Assembly: GCA_965247995.1 (NCBI GenBank)
Contig: OZ252041.1
Span: 558,001 to 622,000 of the forward strand
Length of the DNA: 64,000 nucleotides
Direction of reading: 5' to 3'
Origin: JASLZO01 sp965247995
GTDB taxonomy: Bacteria > Chloroflexota > Dehalococcoidia > UBA6926
Made by a program: the position numbers and the translations under genes. Within the stretch, counting starts at the first letter, position 1. Every line of letters starts with the position of its first letter. The notes beneath the pieces were generated by a model. That model had not been told where the DNA came from and made no database searches. It saw only the letters and a list, made by a program, of their open reading frames with translations. Below, piece after piece: positions 15,698 to 25,041 of this stretch.

Positions 15698-16627
15698 TCA
15701 CGTCGACGACGCGTGAGGTCGCTCGTACCCGCTCTCCTCGTAGATCACGTGCGACTGTAGGCCCACCAGCGACGCGGGCCGCGCATTCGGGTGCCGCTGC
15801 AAATACGACTTGACGATCCCGTACCCGATCGCATGGCCCGCCCATAGCGGGACGCGGTCGCTGTCCCCGAACAGGTACCGCCGGATCTCTCCAGGATCGG
15901 TGATGTCCAACCGGCGCTGAATCTGCGGCCAGACCGCAGCCTCGTCCTCCGCCGTCAACTCCGTCAGCCATCGCGGCAGCCGGTCCGGGTAGATTTCCCG
16001 GGCGAACGCATCCGCCACGCCCTCCGTCAACATCGCGTCCAGCAGGGTGTCCGGCTCCTCAGTCTTCACGTACACCATCCGCCCGGCCACCATGCTCCGG
16101 GGGAACAGGTAGTTCCTCACCAGGTGGATGTACTCGTGACACGCCGTGTACGCGAGGACGTCGGGCCAATGCGGCACGGGCCAGAAGAACAGCATCGCCG
16201 TCTGGCTCCCCAGGCTCACGCCAGTCACCCCTTGCATCAGCTGCGTCAGGACCCTGCTCTGCCCATCGCCCAGCATCAGGATCACCCGCGCCATCAGATC
16301 GGGCCTCGGCAACATCTCCCCCGCTCGCACCAGCGCCGTCTCGACCACCGTTCGTGGAGAGGCCACGTCGGCCGTTTCGACGCCTTGGAGGAAGGCTCGG
16401 AGGTCTGGGTCGCCGACCTGCGCGGCGGTCCACCGCTCGCCAATCTCGACCAGCGCGGGATCGAGCCCGGAAAGGAGCCGCCGCACATATGTCCGCGACC
16501 GCTCGTGAAAGACATCAAGCGGGTCCTGACCAACCCGCTTCTCAGGATCGAGCGCGTCCTCGGCGTAGTGGCCGATCAGCCGGTACGCCGGGACGACGGT
16601 CAGCCCGCGCGGGGTCCGACGAGCCAT
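15698..16627 (-). CDS. DUF2268-type predicted Zn-dependent protease
   Basis: 309 residues with HEYIH at 164-168, followed about 45 residues later by EGVADAFA, the usual DUF2268 arrangement in which the second Glu may bind zinc. The sequence before it (TAMLFFWPVPHWPDVLAYTACHEYIH) also fits. No signal peptide is seen, so the enzyme is likely cytosolic. The substrate is unknown. It lies 10 bases after the stop of the fused CoA-transferase on the same strand and may be cotranscribed with it. Confidence 0.8.
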   Translation of the reverse strand: MARRTPRGLTVVPAYRLIGHYAEDALDPEKRVGQDPLDVFHERSRTYVRRLLSGLDPALVEIGERWTAAQVGDPDLRAFLQGVETADVASPRTVVETALVRAGEMLPRPDLMARVILMLGDGQSRVLTQLMQGVTGVSLGSQTAMLFFWPVPHWPDVLAYTACHEYIHLVRNYLFPRSMVAGRMVYVKTEEPDTLLDAMLTEGVADAFAREIYPDRLPRWLTELTAEDEAAVWPQIQRRLDITDPGEIRRYLFGDSDRVPLWAGHAIGYGIVKSYLQRHPNARPASLVGLQSHVIYEESGYERPHASST

Positions 16628-16637
16628 GAGTTTCGGT

Positions 16638-19076
16638 TCAGGCGAGCGCCCCCTCCGCCGTATAGCGTTCGATCTCGGCGTCGGACAACCCCAGAAGCGT
16701 CGAGAGCGCCGCGTGGTTGTGCTGCCCCGGTGTCGGGGCCGGACGCCGCACCCGGCCAGGTGTCCGCGAGAACCGCACTGTCATGCCGGGGTGTTCGACT
16801 CGCCCAGGTACGGGATGGTCTACCTCGATGATGTATTCGCGAGCACGCAGCTGTGGGTCGCGGAAAAGGTCGTCGCCGTTCGCGACCACCCCTGCCGGCA
16901 CGCCGTTCCGTTGGAGTATGTACATCACCTGGTGCGCGGTTCGCGTCGCCGTCCACTCCGTGATGACCCCATCGATCTCGTCGTGGTTCGCTCTGCGCGA
17001 CTGGAGCGTCGCGAACCTCGGATCCTCGCCGAGTTCCGGCCGGCCCATGGCGCTCGCAAGGGACCGCCAGGTCGCGTCATCGGTGCAGGAGACGGCGCAC
17101 CAACGATCGTCCCCGCTGCACCGATAGACTCCTTGAGGCGCGGCGTTCGGGTCGCGATTCCCCCACGGCTCCGGTGCGGCCTCCCCGAGCGTGTCCTCCA
17201 GGAACGCCAACCCCACCATCCCCGCGGCAGCCTGGAACTGCGCAAGCTCCACTCGCTGCCCCTCTCCCGTGCGGTCCCGATGGCGCAGCGCCGCAGTCGC
17301 AGCTAACGCCAGGTTTCCGGCGGTGATGAAGTCCGGGTACGCGTTCTTCCCGCGCATCTGCCATCCGGAACCGGGGTCACCCCATAGGTACCCCAATCCC
17401 GTGAATGCAGTCAGGCACTGCCCGACCGCCACGTAGTCCCGCATGGGCCCGGTCGACCCGAACCCGGGGCAGCTGATCATGATGATGTCTGGCTTCACCG
17501 CCCGCAGTGCGTCGTAGTCGACGCCGAACCGCTGCATCGTGCTGGGCGCATTGTTCTCGACCACGATGTCCGACTGTTCAACGAGCCGCTTGAACAACTC
17601 CTGCCCCGACGGCGTGTGAAGGTCAAGGGAGACCGACTGCTTGTTCCGGTTGATCTCGCCATACGTCGCATGGCCCGATAACCACGCGGGCGGGTTCCGA
17701 TCTCGGTCCCAGATCCGCCCGTCCGCGAACCTCCTCGACTCGATCTTGATGACCTCGGCCCCATAGTCTGCAAGGAACCGCGTTCCAAACGGGGCAGCCC
17801 ACACGCGCTCGAACGCCAGGATTCGGACTCCGTCCAGCGGCAGCTTCGCCCCGTCTTCCCCATTCGACGCGCCGGCCACCGGAGCGAGGTCGGATTTACT
17901 ACCCGCTTGTGGTCCGATGCCGGACAGGACCTCGTCCGTGTGCTGCCCAAGCGTCGGTGCCGGCCGGCTGAACTGCCAAGGAGTAGCTGAGTACTCAGCG
18001 CCGGCTCCCGGCGCAACGTATTTCCCTAATGCCGGGTGCTCAACTTCAACAAAGTAGTCCCGCTCCTGTGCGTGCGGGTGCGAACGGAATCCCGCCGGGT
18101 CGAACGCCGGAGCCACCGTGATGCGCCGGCGCGAACCCTCTTCGAGAAACTCGTCGAGCGTGAACTGCGCAACGAACGCCGCCAGGCGCTCGTCGATCAT
18201 GTCGAGGTCGGGGTCGCGGTTGCTCAGGACCTCGTACTTCGGGTCCAGCAGCACCGGATCTTGGATCCAATTGACGATCTCCGGCCACGACCGCGGGCCC
18301 GTCAACGCGACCATCGCCCAGCGGCCGTCTTTTGCGAGGTAGTATTGGCTCGGTCCCGGCCCAAGGCGCACGCCCCGGCGTGAACCAATCTCGGCCGACG
18401 CCGCGAACCGTACTAGCGATAGGTTTTGGTGTGCAGCGACTTCCTGTAGCGAGACCTCGATCATCTGGCCACGCTCCGTATGGTCGCGCTCTCGTAGCGC
18501 GATCAGTGTCCCAAACGCCGCGTGCAACCCGCCCGCCTGATACGCCTGGTACCGCGGTGGGTTGAACGGAGCTTCATCCGGGGAGCCCTCGGGATGGATG
18601 AGCCCACCCAACGCGTTCACGACGATATCCGGCCCCTGGAAGTCCCGGTGCGGTCCCGTCCGGCCGAACGGGGTGATCGAGGTCATCACCAGCCGCCGGT
18701 TCTCGGCCGATAGCGATTCGTAACCAAGTCCTCGATCTTCGAGATACCCGTTCGGGAAGCTCTCCAACAAGACATCTGCATCGGCAGCCAGACGCTTGAG
18801 CGTGCCACGGTCGGGGGCCTCATCTAGGTCCAGCACGATCCCCCGTTTGTTCGAGTTCGCGTGCAGGAAATAGAGGCTCCGCTCAGGGTCCACTCCCTCC
18901 ACGGCGAACGGCGCCATCCGGCGGCTCGGACTTCCTCCGGGCGGCTCAACCAGAACGACATCTGCCCCAAGGTCGGCGAGGTAACGTCCGGCGTTCTGCC
19001 CCTCGGGGCCCGTCAAGTCTAGGACGGTCAGTCCGCTGAGCGCCTTGTCCGTACCCGAACCGTTCGACGCTGCCAT
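16638..19076 (-). CDS. Fused tandem CaiB/BaiF (family III) CoA-transferase, copy 1
   Basis: 812 residues from ATG 19076, chosen because a GGGGGG site lies 8 bases upstream; the frame is open to 19172. Two complete family III units are joined: residues about 10-400 (LSGLTVLDLTGPEGQNAGRY) and 415-812 (LDGVRILAFERVWAAPFGTR). Family III enzymes normally work as interlocked dimers of one such unit. The first half has a Glu in the catalytic-acid region (VSLQEVAAH); the second has Gln there (AQFQAAAG), so one site may be inactive. Substrates are unknown. A second protein of the same design is at 58382-60790. Confidence 0.9.
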   Translation of the reverse strand: MAASNGSGTDKALSGLTVLDLTGPEGQNAGRYLADLGADVVLVEPPGGSPSRRMAPFAVEGVDPERSLYFLHANSNKRGIVLDLDEAPDRGTLKRLAADADVLLESFPNGYLEDRGLGYESLSAENRRLVMTSITPFGRTGPHRDFQGPDIVVNALGGLIHPEGSPDEAPFNPPRYQAYQAGGLHAAFGTLIALRERDHTERGQMIEVSLQEVAAHQNLSLVRFAASAEIGSRRGVRLGPGPSQYYLAKDGRWAMVALTGPRSWPEIVNWIQDPVLLDPKYEVLSNRDPDLDMIDERLAAFVAQFTLDEFLEEGSRRRITVAPAFDPAGFRSHPHAQERDYFVEVEHPALGKYVAPGAGAEYSATPWQFSRPAPTLGQHTDEVLSGIGPQAGSKSDLAPVAGASNGEDGAKLPLDGVRILAFERVWAAPFGTRFLADYGAEVIKIESRRFADGRIWDRDRNPPAWLSGHATYGEINRNKQSVSLDLHTPSGQELFKRLVEQSDIVVENNAPSTMQRFGVDYDALRAVKPDIIMISCPGFGSTGPMRDYVAVGQCLTAFTGLGYLWGDPGSGWQMRGKNAYPDFITAGNLALAATAALRHRDRTGEGQRVELAQFQAAAGMVGLAFLEDTLGEAAPEPWGNRDPNAAPQGVYRCSGDDRWCAVSCTDDATWRSLASAMGRPELGEDPRFATLQSRRANHDEIDGVITEWTATRTAHQVMYILQRNGVPAGVVANGDDLFRDPQLRAREYIIEVDHPVPGRVEHPGMTVRFSRTPGRVRRPAPTPGQHNHAALSTLLGLSDAEIERYTAEGALA

Positions 19077-19189
19077 CGCGGTCCCCCCATATGAGTCGTC
19101 CGTATCTATCAACAGCGCCTCGAACCCTGCGTCAGGATAGGAACGCCCCCAATTGGCGTCAACGATTCTCAATCGGATAGTCTGGGGTT

Positions 19190-19894
19190 ATGGAAAGAGA
19201 GAGGCAACGCCTCGCGGCTTCGCTGTCGCGGCAGGTCCGAGACCGCCGGGTGCTTGACGCCATGGCACGAGTGCCACGCGAGCTGTTCGTCGACGAGGGT
19301 CAACGGCCACGCGCGTACGAAAACGTCGCGCTCGCCATCGGGAATGGCCAGACGATCTCCCAACCAACCATCGTCGCCCTGATGACCGAGGCCCTCCGCC
19401 TCATCAGCACGCACCGCGTGTTGGAAGTGGGTACCGGTAGCGGCTATCAGGCCGCGGTCCTCGCGGAGCTCGCCGACCACATCGTGACCGTGGAGAGGAT
19501 CCCCTCGTTGGCGACTGCGGCCCAGGACCGTCTAAGACGACTCGGGTATACGAACGTCGAGGTCCAGACCAGCGGCGCACACGCACCGCTAGGGTGGCCC
19601 CTACTCGCACCATACGACGCCATCGTCGTCACCGCCGCTGCACCCCACGTGCCAGAATCACTTCTAGACCAGCTACGACCAAATGGCACGCTCGTGATCC
19701 CCGTGGGCAGCCGAGACAAGCAACAGCTCCTCTCGGTACGGGCAACTCCGTCCGGTGGATTCGAGGCTAATCGACTGTCCGCATGCCGGTTCGTGCCACT
19801 GATCGGCCCCGGCGCGTGGCCATCCGGTCCCGACAAACCAGCCCAAAAGGAGCCAACTCCCGAAGGCACGGTTCGGCCTCCGGAGTACACTTAA
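19190..19894 (+). CDS. pcm: Protein-L-isoaspartate O-methyltransferase
   Basis: 234 residues. The pre-motif QTISQP is at 54-59 and the SAM-binding motif VLEVGTGSGYQAAVLAEL starts at 77; VPRELFVDE near residue 28 is also typical. The enzyme methylates damaged isoaspartyl residues to start their repair. The C-terminus carries a short Pro-rich extension (GPDKPAQKEPTPEGTVRPPEYT spread over about 25 residues) not needed for the fold. It is divergent from the CoA-transferase. Confidence 0.93.
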   Translation: MERERQRLAASLSRQVRDRRVLDAMARVPRELFVDEGQRPRAYENVALAIGNGQTISQPTIVALMTEALRLISTHRVLEVGTGSGYQAAVLAELADHIVTVERIPSLATAAQDRLRRLGYTNVEVQTSGAHAPLGWPLLAPYDAIVVTAAAPHVPESLLDQLRPNGTLVIPVGSRDKQQLLSVRATPSGGFEANRLSACRFVPLIGPGAWPSGPDKPAQKEPTPEGTVRPPEYT

Positions 19895-19970
19895 GTGACC
19901 ATCGGAGCGATCCGCCGGGAACGCCGGAACGACGCGGCCAGCGCGCCCAGCAGCTTGCGTGGGGAGATGA

Positions 19971-22007
19971 GTGATGCGGTCGATTCTTAGACGCTTGCGC
20001 GGCGTGCAGTTCCTGGCTCTAGCCGGGTTCCTGGCATTTACCGTGACGGTGCCATCGGCCTCGGACGCCAGGACGGCCGATCGATGGACCGTCTACGACA
20101 TGGCCAACACCAGCCTCACCAGCTGGTTCTTGACGGAGATGTTCGAGGACAGCAACGGCCGCATCTGGTTCGCAGGGTTCGACAACGGCGCCAGCTACCT
20201 CGACGACGGCGCAATGTGGACCTTGAACGCCTCCAACAGCGTCATCGAGGACCGCGTCACTGCTTTCACGGAGGCGCCCGGCGCCGGCGAGATTTGGATC
20301 GCGACCGAGGCCGGCATCGCCGTCTGGGACGGCGCCGAGACCACTGAATTCGAGATGGGTGAGATCCCGGTCTCGAGCGACCACGTTTCCGCCCTATTCA
20401 CGGATTCCCGTGATCGTGTGTGGGTCGGCACGTGGGGCGGCGGCGCCGCCGTGCTCGAGGTTGACACCTGGACCGGATACTCCTCCGGTGACCAGTTGCC
20501 CAGCGACCGCGTGCGCAGCATCACCGAGGACACAACCGGCCGGATCTGGTTCGGCACCCAGTCCGGACTCGCCGCGCTCTCCTCCGACGGCGAGTGGCAG
20601 CGGTACACAACCGAAAACAGTGACCTCGTCAGCGACCGGGTCAAATCGATCTCCCTTGATAACGACGGCAGCGTCTACTTCGGCACGTCCGGAATGGGCT
20701 TCAGCGTCCTCGACACCGAAGACAACTGGAGCTCCTACACCATCGACGACGGCCTGCCGAGCAACTTCAGCACCTCGCTCGTCGAAGACGCGGAAGGCAC
20801 GCTTTGGTTCGGGACCGAAGGTGGCTTAGCCAGCTTCGACGGGACGGAGTGGACGACCCATGACACGCTGTTCCGAAAGCTCCAGTACCATTTCATAGAA
20901 GACCTGCTCATAGATAGCGAGGGGACCTTGTGGGTCGCCACCTTCGGGGGCGGCGCGAGCACCTGGGACGGCGAAGAGTTCACCGCCATCGATCCGGACA
21001 CGACCGGCTTCGACTCAAACCAGGTCACCGTCCTATTGGAGGACAAACAGGGCAACGTCTGGGTCGGCACCACTTACGGCCTCAGCCGCTGGGACGGGAC
21101 CAAGTGGGAGGTCTTCACGGAGTTCAACAGTGACCTCGCATACCACTACATCACCGGGCTCGCGCAGGACGCCAAGGGTCGCATCTGGGTCGGCACCCTC
21201 GCCGGCCTGAGCATCTATGACGGCGGCGAGTGGATCCAGACCGACCGCTTTTCCGGTGAGGGTTTCCAGCGCGTGCCAAGTGAAACGATCTTCACGGTCT
21301 ATCACGACCATGAGGACCGCGTCTGGCTCGGTACCGGCTTCGGCGCAGCCGTTTTGGAAGACGACGAATGGTCCCTCTACGATCGCAGGAACAGTGGCCT
21401 CTCAACCAACCTCGTCAGCGTCATCACGCAGGATTCTCTCGGTCGCATGTGGTTCACGCATTGGCAGGGCATCAACGTCCTCGATAACGAGTCCTGGCAT
21501 AGCATCATCCCCTTCAACGGCGGCTTCAACACGCGCCTCGTCTGGGCCGCAATGGAGGATTCCAACGGCAATATGTGGTTCGGAACGCTCGGCGACGGCA
21601 TCGCGGTGTACGACGGCGAGACGTGGACGAATCACAACGTGAGCACCGGGTCCCTGAACAACAACTTCGTCCGGTCGATCGTCGAAGACGACGCCGGCCG
21701 TATCTGGGCTGCAACCGATGGAGGCCTGAACCTCCTCGTCGATGGCAAACTGTGGATGGCGTATAGCGAGCGAAGTACGCCGCTCCCCAGCGACGAACTC
21801 AACGACGTCCTGGTCGACCGCAACGGCGCGGTCTGGGTCGCCACGCGAAACGGTCTAGCCATCTTCGAACCCAGCGACGCCGCGGACCCGTCGATACTCG
21901 ACCAGGCCCGCCGGTTCTATCGGCCAACCGAGGACCAATTGACGAGCAACAGGGATGAAAGCACCGCCGGCGACGAACTGGAACGCCCGCCCCCAACCGG
22001 CCGATAG
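19971..22007 (+). CDS. Exported two-component-regulator-type beta-propeller protein
   Basis: 678 residues with a Sec-type signal peptide (hydrophobic core VQFLALAGFLAFTVTV, likely cleavage near residue 33). About a dozen propeller repeats follow, with the Reg_prop consensus D-x-x-GRIWFG-T-x-x-G-x-x-x-x-D-G-x-x-W (for example EDTTGRIWFGTQSGLAAL and EDSNGNMWFGTLGDGIAVYD). In family relatives such blades form the sensor of hybrid histidine kinases, but no kinase domain or C-terminal anchor is present here. A soluble extracellular ligand-binding role is inference. A GC-rich terminator follows. Confidence 0.87.
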   Translation: MMRSILRRLRGVQFLALAGFLAFTVTVPSASDARTADRWTVYDMANTSLTSWFLTEMFEDSNGRIWFAGFDNGASYLDDGAMWTLNASNSVIEDRVTAFTEAPGAGEIWIATEAGIAVWDGAETTEFEMGEIPVSSDHVSALFTDSRDRVWVGTWGGGAAVLEVDTWTGYSSGDQLPSDRVRSITEDTTGRIWFGTQSGLAALSSDGEWQRYTTENSDLVSDRVKSISLDNDGSVYFGTSGMGFSVLDTEDNWSSYTIDDGLPSNFSTSLVEDAEGTLWFGTEGGLASFDGTEWTTHDTLFRKLQYHFIEDLLIDSEGTLWVATFGGGASTWDGEEFTAIDPDTTGFDSNQVTVLLEDKQGNVWVGTTYGLSRWDGTKWEVFTEFNSDLAYHYITGLAQDAKGRIWVGTLAGLSIYDGGEWIQTDRFSGEGFQRVPSETIFTVYHDHEDRVWLGTGFGAAVLEDDEWSLYDRRNSGLSTNLVSVITQDSLGRMWFTHWQGINVLDNESWHSIIPFNGGFNTRLVWAAMEDSNGNMWFGTLGDGIAVYDGETWTNHNVSTGSLNNNFVRSIVEDDAGRIWAATDGGLNLLVDGKLWMAYSERSTPLPSDELNDVLVDRNGAVWVATRNGLAIFEPSDAADPSILDQARRFYRPTEDQLTSNRDESTAGDELERPPPTGR

Positions 22008-22064
22008 CGCCCAGTCAGCAGACGCCGCACCTCCACCCGCTTCGTCGCGACTGAGAAACAGAAC

Positions 22065-22102
22065 AAGGCCCCGGCAGCGAAACCGCCGGGGGCCTTTCGT
22101 TT
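22065..22102 (+). terminator. Intrinsic terminator of the propeller gene
   Basis: AAGGCCCCGGC and GCCGGGGGCCTT form a long GC stem around an AGCGAAACC loop, followed by TTTCGTTT. It sits between convergent genes and could serve both. Confidence 0.8.
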
Positions 22103-22126
22103 ACAGCCGATGAGCCAACAACCCTG

Positions 22127-22798
22127 TTAGGTCGCGGCTGCCGTCACCTCTGGAGTGCCGCTCCCGGTCTGGTCGTCGGAGTCACCCGCCGCCTTTCGCC
22201 GGGTTGAACCGGCCGTGCTCGATCGACGCCGCCGACGCCGACGGACGCCGTCGTCTTTGTTCATCCACAGGTTCTCGCTCTCCAACAGGTCCGGAGTCAG
22301 CAGCGTTCTCGTATCGCCGATCTGCCACAAGTCCGGCGATTGGTTCGACTCGAACGCGACGACCTCCACGTACTTCCCCATCTGCTTCAGCGTTTGCAGC
22401 GCGTAGACGTAGTCCCCGTCCCCGCTCACCAGGACCGCGCGATCGTAAAAGTCCTGCCAGCCGTAGTGGAGGAGATCGGTCGCGAGCATGATGTCCACGC
22501 CCTTCTCGACCATCTGTCCATCGCGGTACCGCACGCCGCCAAACCGTGTCTCCAAATACGGGATCTGATACAAGGCCTGGAGGAACCGTTGTTGGTCCCG
22601 ATAATCGGTTGGCCGGCGCTTCTCATCCTGCAGAACGTTGTAGTAGTACGTCCGGTAGAGAAGTCTCCCGTGGAGGAGCCACTGGATGAATGCGCTGAAG
22701 TCCAGATCAGTGCGCCCGCATGACTGTTCGAGCGCGTGGTAGAGATTGCTTCCGTCGATGAATATTGCGACCCGCGAGGAGTCGTCTGCGTGGTCCAA
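22127..22798 (-). CDS. NYN-domain (LabA/DUF88) protein, predicted ribonuclease
   Basis: 223 residues. The NYN/PIN-like fold is clear: FIDGSNLYHAL (Asp15, Asn18), VDIMLATDLLHYG, and AVLVSGDGDYVYAL, which together give the acidic metal site. The region ALQTLKQMGKYVEVVAF completes it. Residues 185-223 form a basic tail (seven Arg in a row, then STRRK), suitable for nucleic-acid binding. RNA cleavage is the expected activity of the family, but the target is unknown. Confidence 0.88.
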   Translation of the reverse strand: MDHADDSSRVAIFIDGSNLYHALEQSCGRTDLDFSAFIQWLLHGRLLYRTYYYNVLQDEKRRPTDYRDQQRFLQALYQIPYLETRFGGVRYRDGQMVEKGVDIMLATDLLHYGWQDFYDRAVLVSGDGDYVYALQTLKQMGKYVEVVAFESNQSPDLWQIGDTRTLLTPDLLESENLWMNKDDGVRRRRRRRSSTAGSTRRKAAGDSDDQTGSGTPEVTAAAT

Positions 22799-22998
22799 AT
22801 GCCCGTCGCTACTGCTGTTGTTCTCGGTGTTCTTGCTTGCCGTACCTTCACCTCCTCATGCGTTACAAGTTCGCCGTTCGTGAGTCAGTATAGCCTGGCC
22901 CAGTGTTCGCCCAAGGTTCGTGACGACTACCAGCGACACGACGTAGGGCTGGGGGATCTCGGCGGATGAGCGCACGTTCGCGGCGCGCCCGTCCCGCA

Positions 22999-23730
22999 TC
23001 AATGGGTGACGGGAAACGAAGTGACCGTGATGTCGCGGGAGTCGTTCATCGACCGGAACTCGACAATCGAACTGAGCCCGACCCACGTAGGCGAGCCAGG
23101 GTAGAACGCCGTCACGTCACCCTGGCCCACGTCGAGGTGGGCGTCCCAGTGGCCCAGCGCGACGTAGTCACGATCGCATGCCGCAATGTCCTCGCGGGTG
23201 ATGGGGTACGCCCGTCCGAGGTCGGAATCGTCCCGCACGAAATGCCCATGCGCCATCGCAATCTGCCACGGCTCGCTCCCACGCGGAGGCAGGTCGCGCA
23301 TCGGCAAAAGCTCGACATCGTCATAGCTCATGTGTGGGCGTCCCCAGATCGCAACGCCCAACTCGGGGAAGCGGACAGTCTCACCGTCTGGATCCTGGAT
23401 CAGCGTCACCAGCGGCGCCGCACCGGCCATGTCCATCCGCCAGTACGCCGAGTTTTGCTCCAACGGATCGTGGTTCCCCGGCAGCACCACCGTTGGCATC
23501 GGCAGGCGTGCCAATTGTTCGAGGACGAAGTCTGTGATCGACTGACGGACCCGGTTGTGATCGAAGAAATCGCCGGCGATGATCACCAAGTCAACCCGCT
23601 CGTCGATCGCCCGATCAACGATGAACCGGAACGACCGCAGGCATTTCTCGGGCTGGAGCGACCACGACTCGGTGAAGGCGCCAATGTGGACGTCAGACGT
23701 GTGGAGTATGCGTACGACTTCCTTCGCCAT
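22999..23730 (-). CDS. Metallophosphoesterase, SbcD/Mre11-like fold
   Basis: 243 residues with all five calcineurin-like metal motifs: TSDVHIG (D13, H15), GDFFDHNRV, GNHDPL, AHGHFVR and LGHWDAH. The order and spacing resemble the catalytic core of the SbcD nuclease, but the C-terminal capping domain is missing and no sbcC neighbour exists. It may act on nucleic acid or on small phosphoesters. The gene stands alone, just 45 bases from tRNA-Leu. Confidence 0.87.
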   Translation of the reverse strand: MAKEVVRILHTSDVHIGAFTESWSLQPEKCLRSFRFIVDRAIDERVDLVIIAGDFFDHNRVRQSITDFVLEQLARLPMPTVVLPGNHDPLEQNSAYWRMDMAGAAPLVTLIQDPDGETVRFPELGVAIWGRPHMSYDDVELLPMRDLPPRGSEPWQIAMAHGHFVRDDSDLGRAYPITREDIAACDRDYVALGHWDAHLDVGQGDVTAFYPGSPTWVGLSSIVEFRSMNDSRDITVTSFPVTH

Positions 23731-23772
23731 GGTCCTCTAGTGAACGGTTTGGGGGTGCCTCGCGACGGCATA

Positions 23773-23860
23773 TGGTGCCGGGGGAGGGACTCGAACCCAC
23801 ACCCTTGTTACCAAGGAGCGGATTTTAAGTCCGCCGCGTCTGCCGTTCCGCCACCCCGGC
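23773..23860 (-). tRNA. tRNA-Leu (TAA)
   Basis: A class II tRNA on the minus strand with acceptor GCCGGGG/CCCCGGC, anticodon loop CTTAAAA (anticodon TAA) and a long variable arm. The CCA end is encoded at 23773-23775. Confidence 0.95.
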
Positions 23861-24007
23861 CGGTATTCAGAATCGCCTGCCCTGAACCTGACACGCGAAA
23901 CGAATTATAGCAAGGGCCGCCTCCGACCCGATGGTAGAATCGTATTTGAGCGGGTCCCCGACAACCGGCCACGCAGCCATCCGCCGGACCCGTCACTTCC
24001 ACACCGT

Positions 24008-24083
24008 GGGGCTGTAGCTCAGCTGGGAGAGCGCGGCGTTCGCAATGCCGAGGTCAGGGGTTCGATCCCCCTCAGCTCCACCA
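24008..24083 (+). tRNA. tRNA-Ala (CGC)
   Basis: A full cloverleaf with acceptor GGGGCTG/CAGCTCC, anticodon loop TTCGCAA (anticodon CGC) and an encoded CCA at 24081-24083. Confidence 0.95.
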
Positions 24084-24160
24084 CTTAGCACTCCTCTCGG
24101 ATCGGCTCCGTTGCATCCGCCCAACGCCGGCGCCTAGCTCCCCAAAGGACAACACACCCA

Positions 24161-24690
24161 ATCCCCAGACGCCTAAAGCTCTACACAGCCGCGTCCCTCG
24201 ATGCCTACATCGCAGGACCAACGGCGAGATCGACTGGCTCGACTCCGCGACTCGCGACGGCCTCGACTACGGCTACCACGAGTTCTACGAGTCCGTCGAC
24301 ACCACCCTCATGGGAAACACCACCTACCAGGTCACCCTCACCGTCGACCAATTCCCCTACCAGGAAAAGAACAACTACGTCTTCACACGACGAACCCCGC
24401 CCCCACCGGACAACCAGCACGTGCGATTCGTCTCCGGCGACATCGCGGCCTTCGTCCGCTCCCTGAAACAGACGCCCGGACGCGATATCTGGCTGGTCGG
24501 CGGCGGGCAGATCAACACCGTCATGCTCAATCACGACCTCATCGACGACATCGTCCTGACCATCTTCCCTATCGTCCTCGGGGACGGCATACTCCTCTTC
24601 GCGTCCGGAGCTACGCCCTCGACCTTCCAGACCGTCGCCTGCGAGATCTACGACACCGGCCTCGTCCAATGGCACATGGCGAGAACGTAA
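24161..24690 (+). pseudogene. RibD/dihydrofolate-reductase-like gene, frameshifted
   Basis: The N-terminal part LKLYTAASLDAYIAGP (from about 24175) is in one frame; after about 24220 the homologous sequence continues one frame over as NGEIDWLDSATRDGLDYG, then TTLMGNTTYQ and DIWLVGGGQINTVML to a stop at 24690. Joined, these give a typical RibD C-terminal/DHFR-type reductase of about 175 residues. One base is missing after GGACC. No ATG precedes the first part in its frame; the codon where it should lie is ATC. Either the gene is decayed or there is a sequencing error plus an unusual start. Confidence 0.75.
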
Positions 24691-25041
24691 CGCCGAGTAG
24701 CCGGCCCCAACCCACCGGCCCCAAACCGCGCGCGGGCCCGCGCAAACCTACGTCGTAGCTTGCCAAATCCAGATTCTCTACGTACCTTTCTCAATACGTG
24801 ACTGCGACTATGGACTACGGGCGGCCTGCCGGTGAGCTGACGGTAGCTGCATCCGGATAGGACGACCGTGAATCTGAAACCTGCTCTACAGGTTCGTATC
24901 AACCCGGGGACACCAGTTCGTCCCGCGAACGAGGGGGAAGGGCTTTACGGAACGCGAGGAGCAGCCCCAACCAATTCTGATTGCTCGGTAACGATGAACC
25001 GGCCGGCCGGCCTACAGAACACTGACTGAAGGAGAGTCGTA
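24691..25041. other. Intergenic region of 350 bases
   Basis: Between the decayed reductase and the spondin-domain gene. I see no conserved coding sequence, tRNA or strong terminator. The last 15 bases hold the ribosome site (AAGGAGAG) of the next gene, and its promoter should be here. Confidence 0.5.

Noticed and set aside
22966..23910. Plus-strand open frame of 314 codons
   Set aside because: It runs antisense through the phosphoesterase gene and tRNA-Leu, which are well supported.
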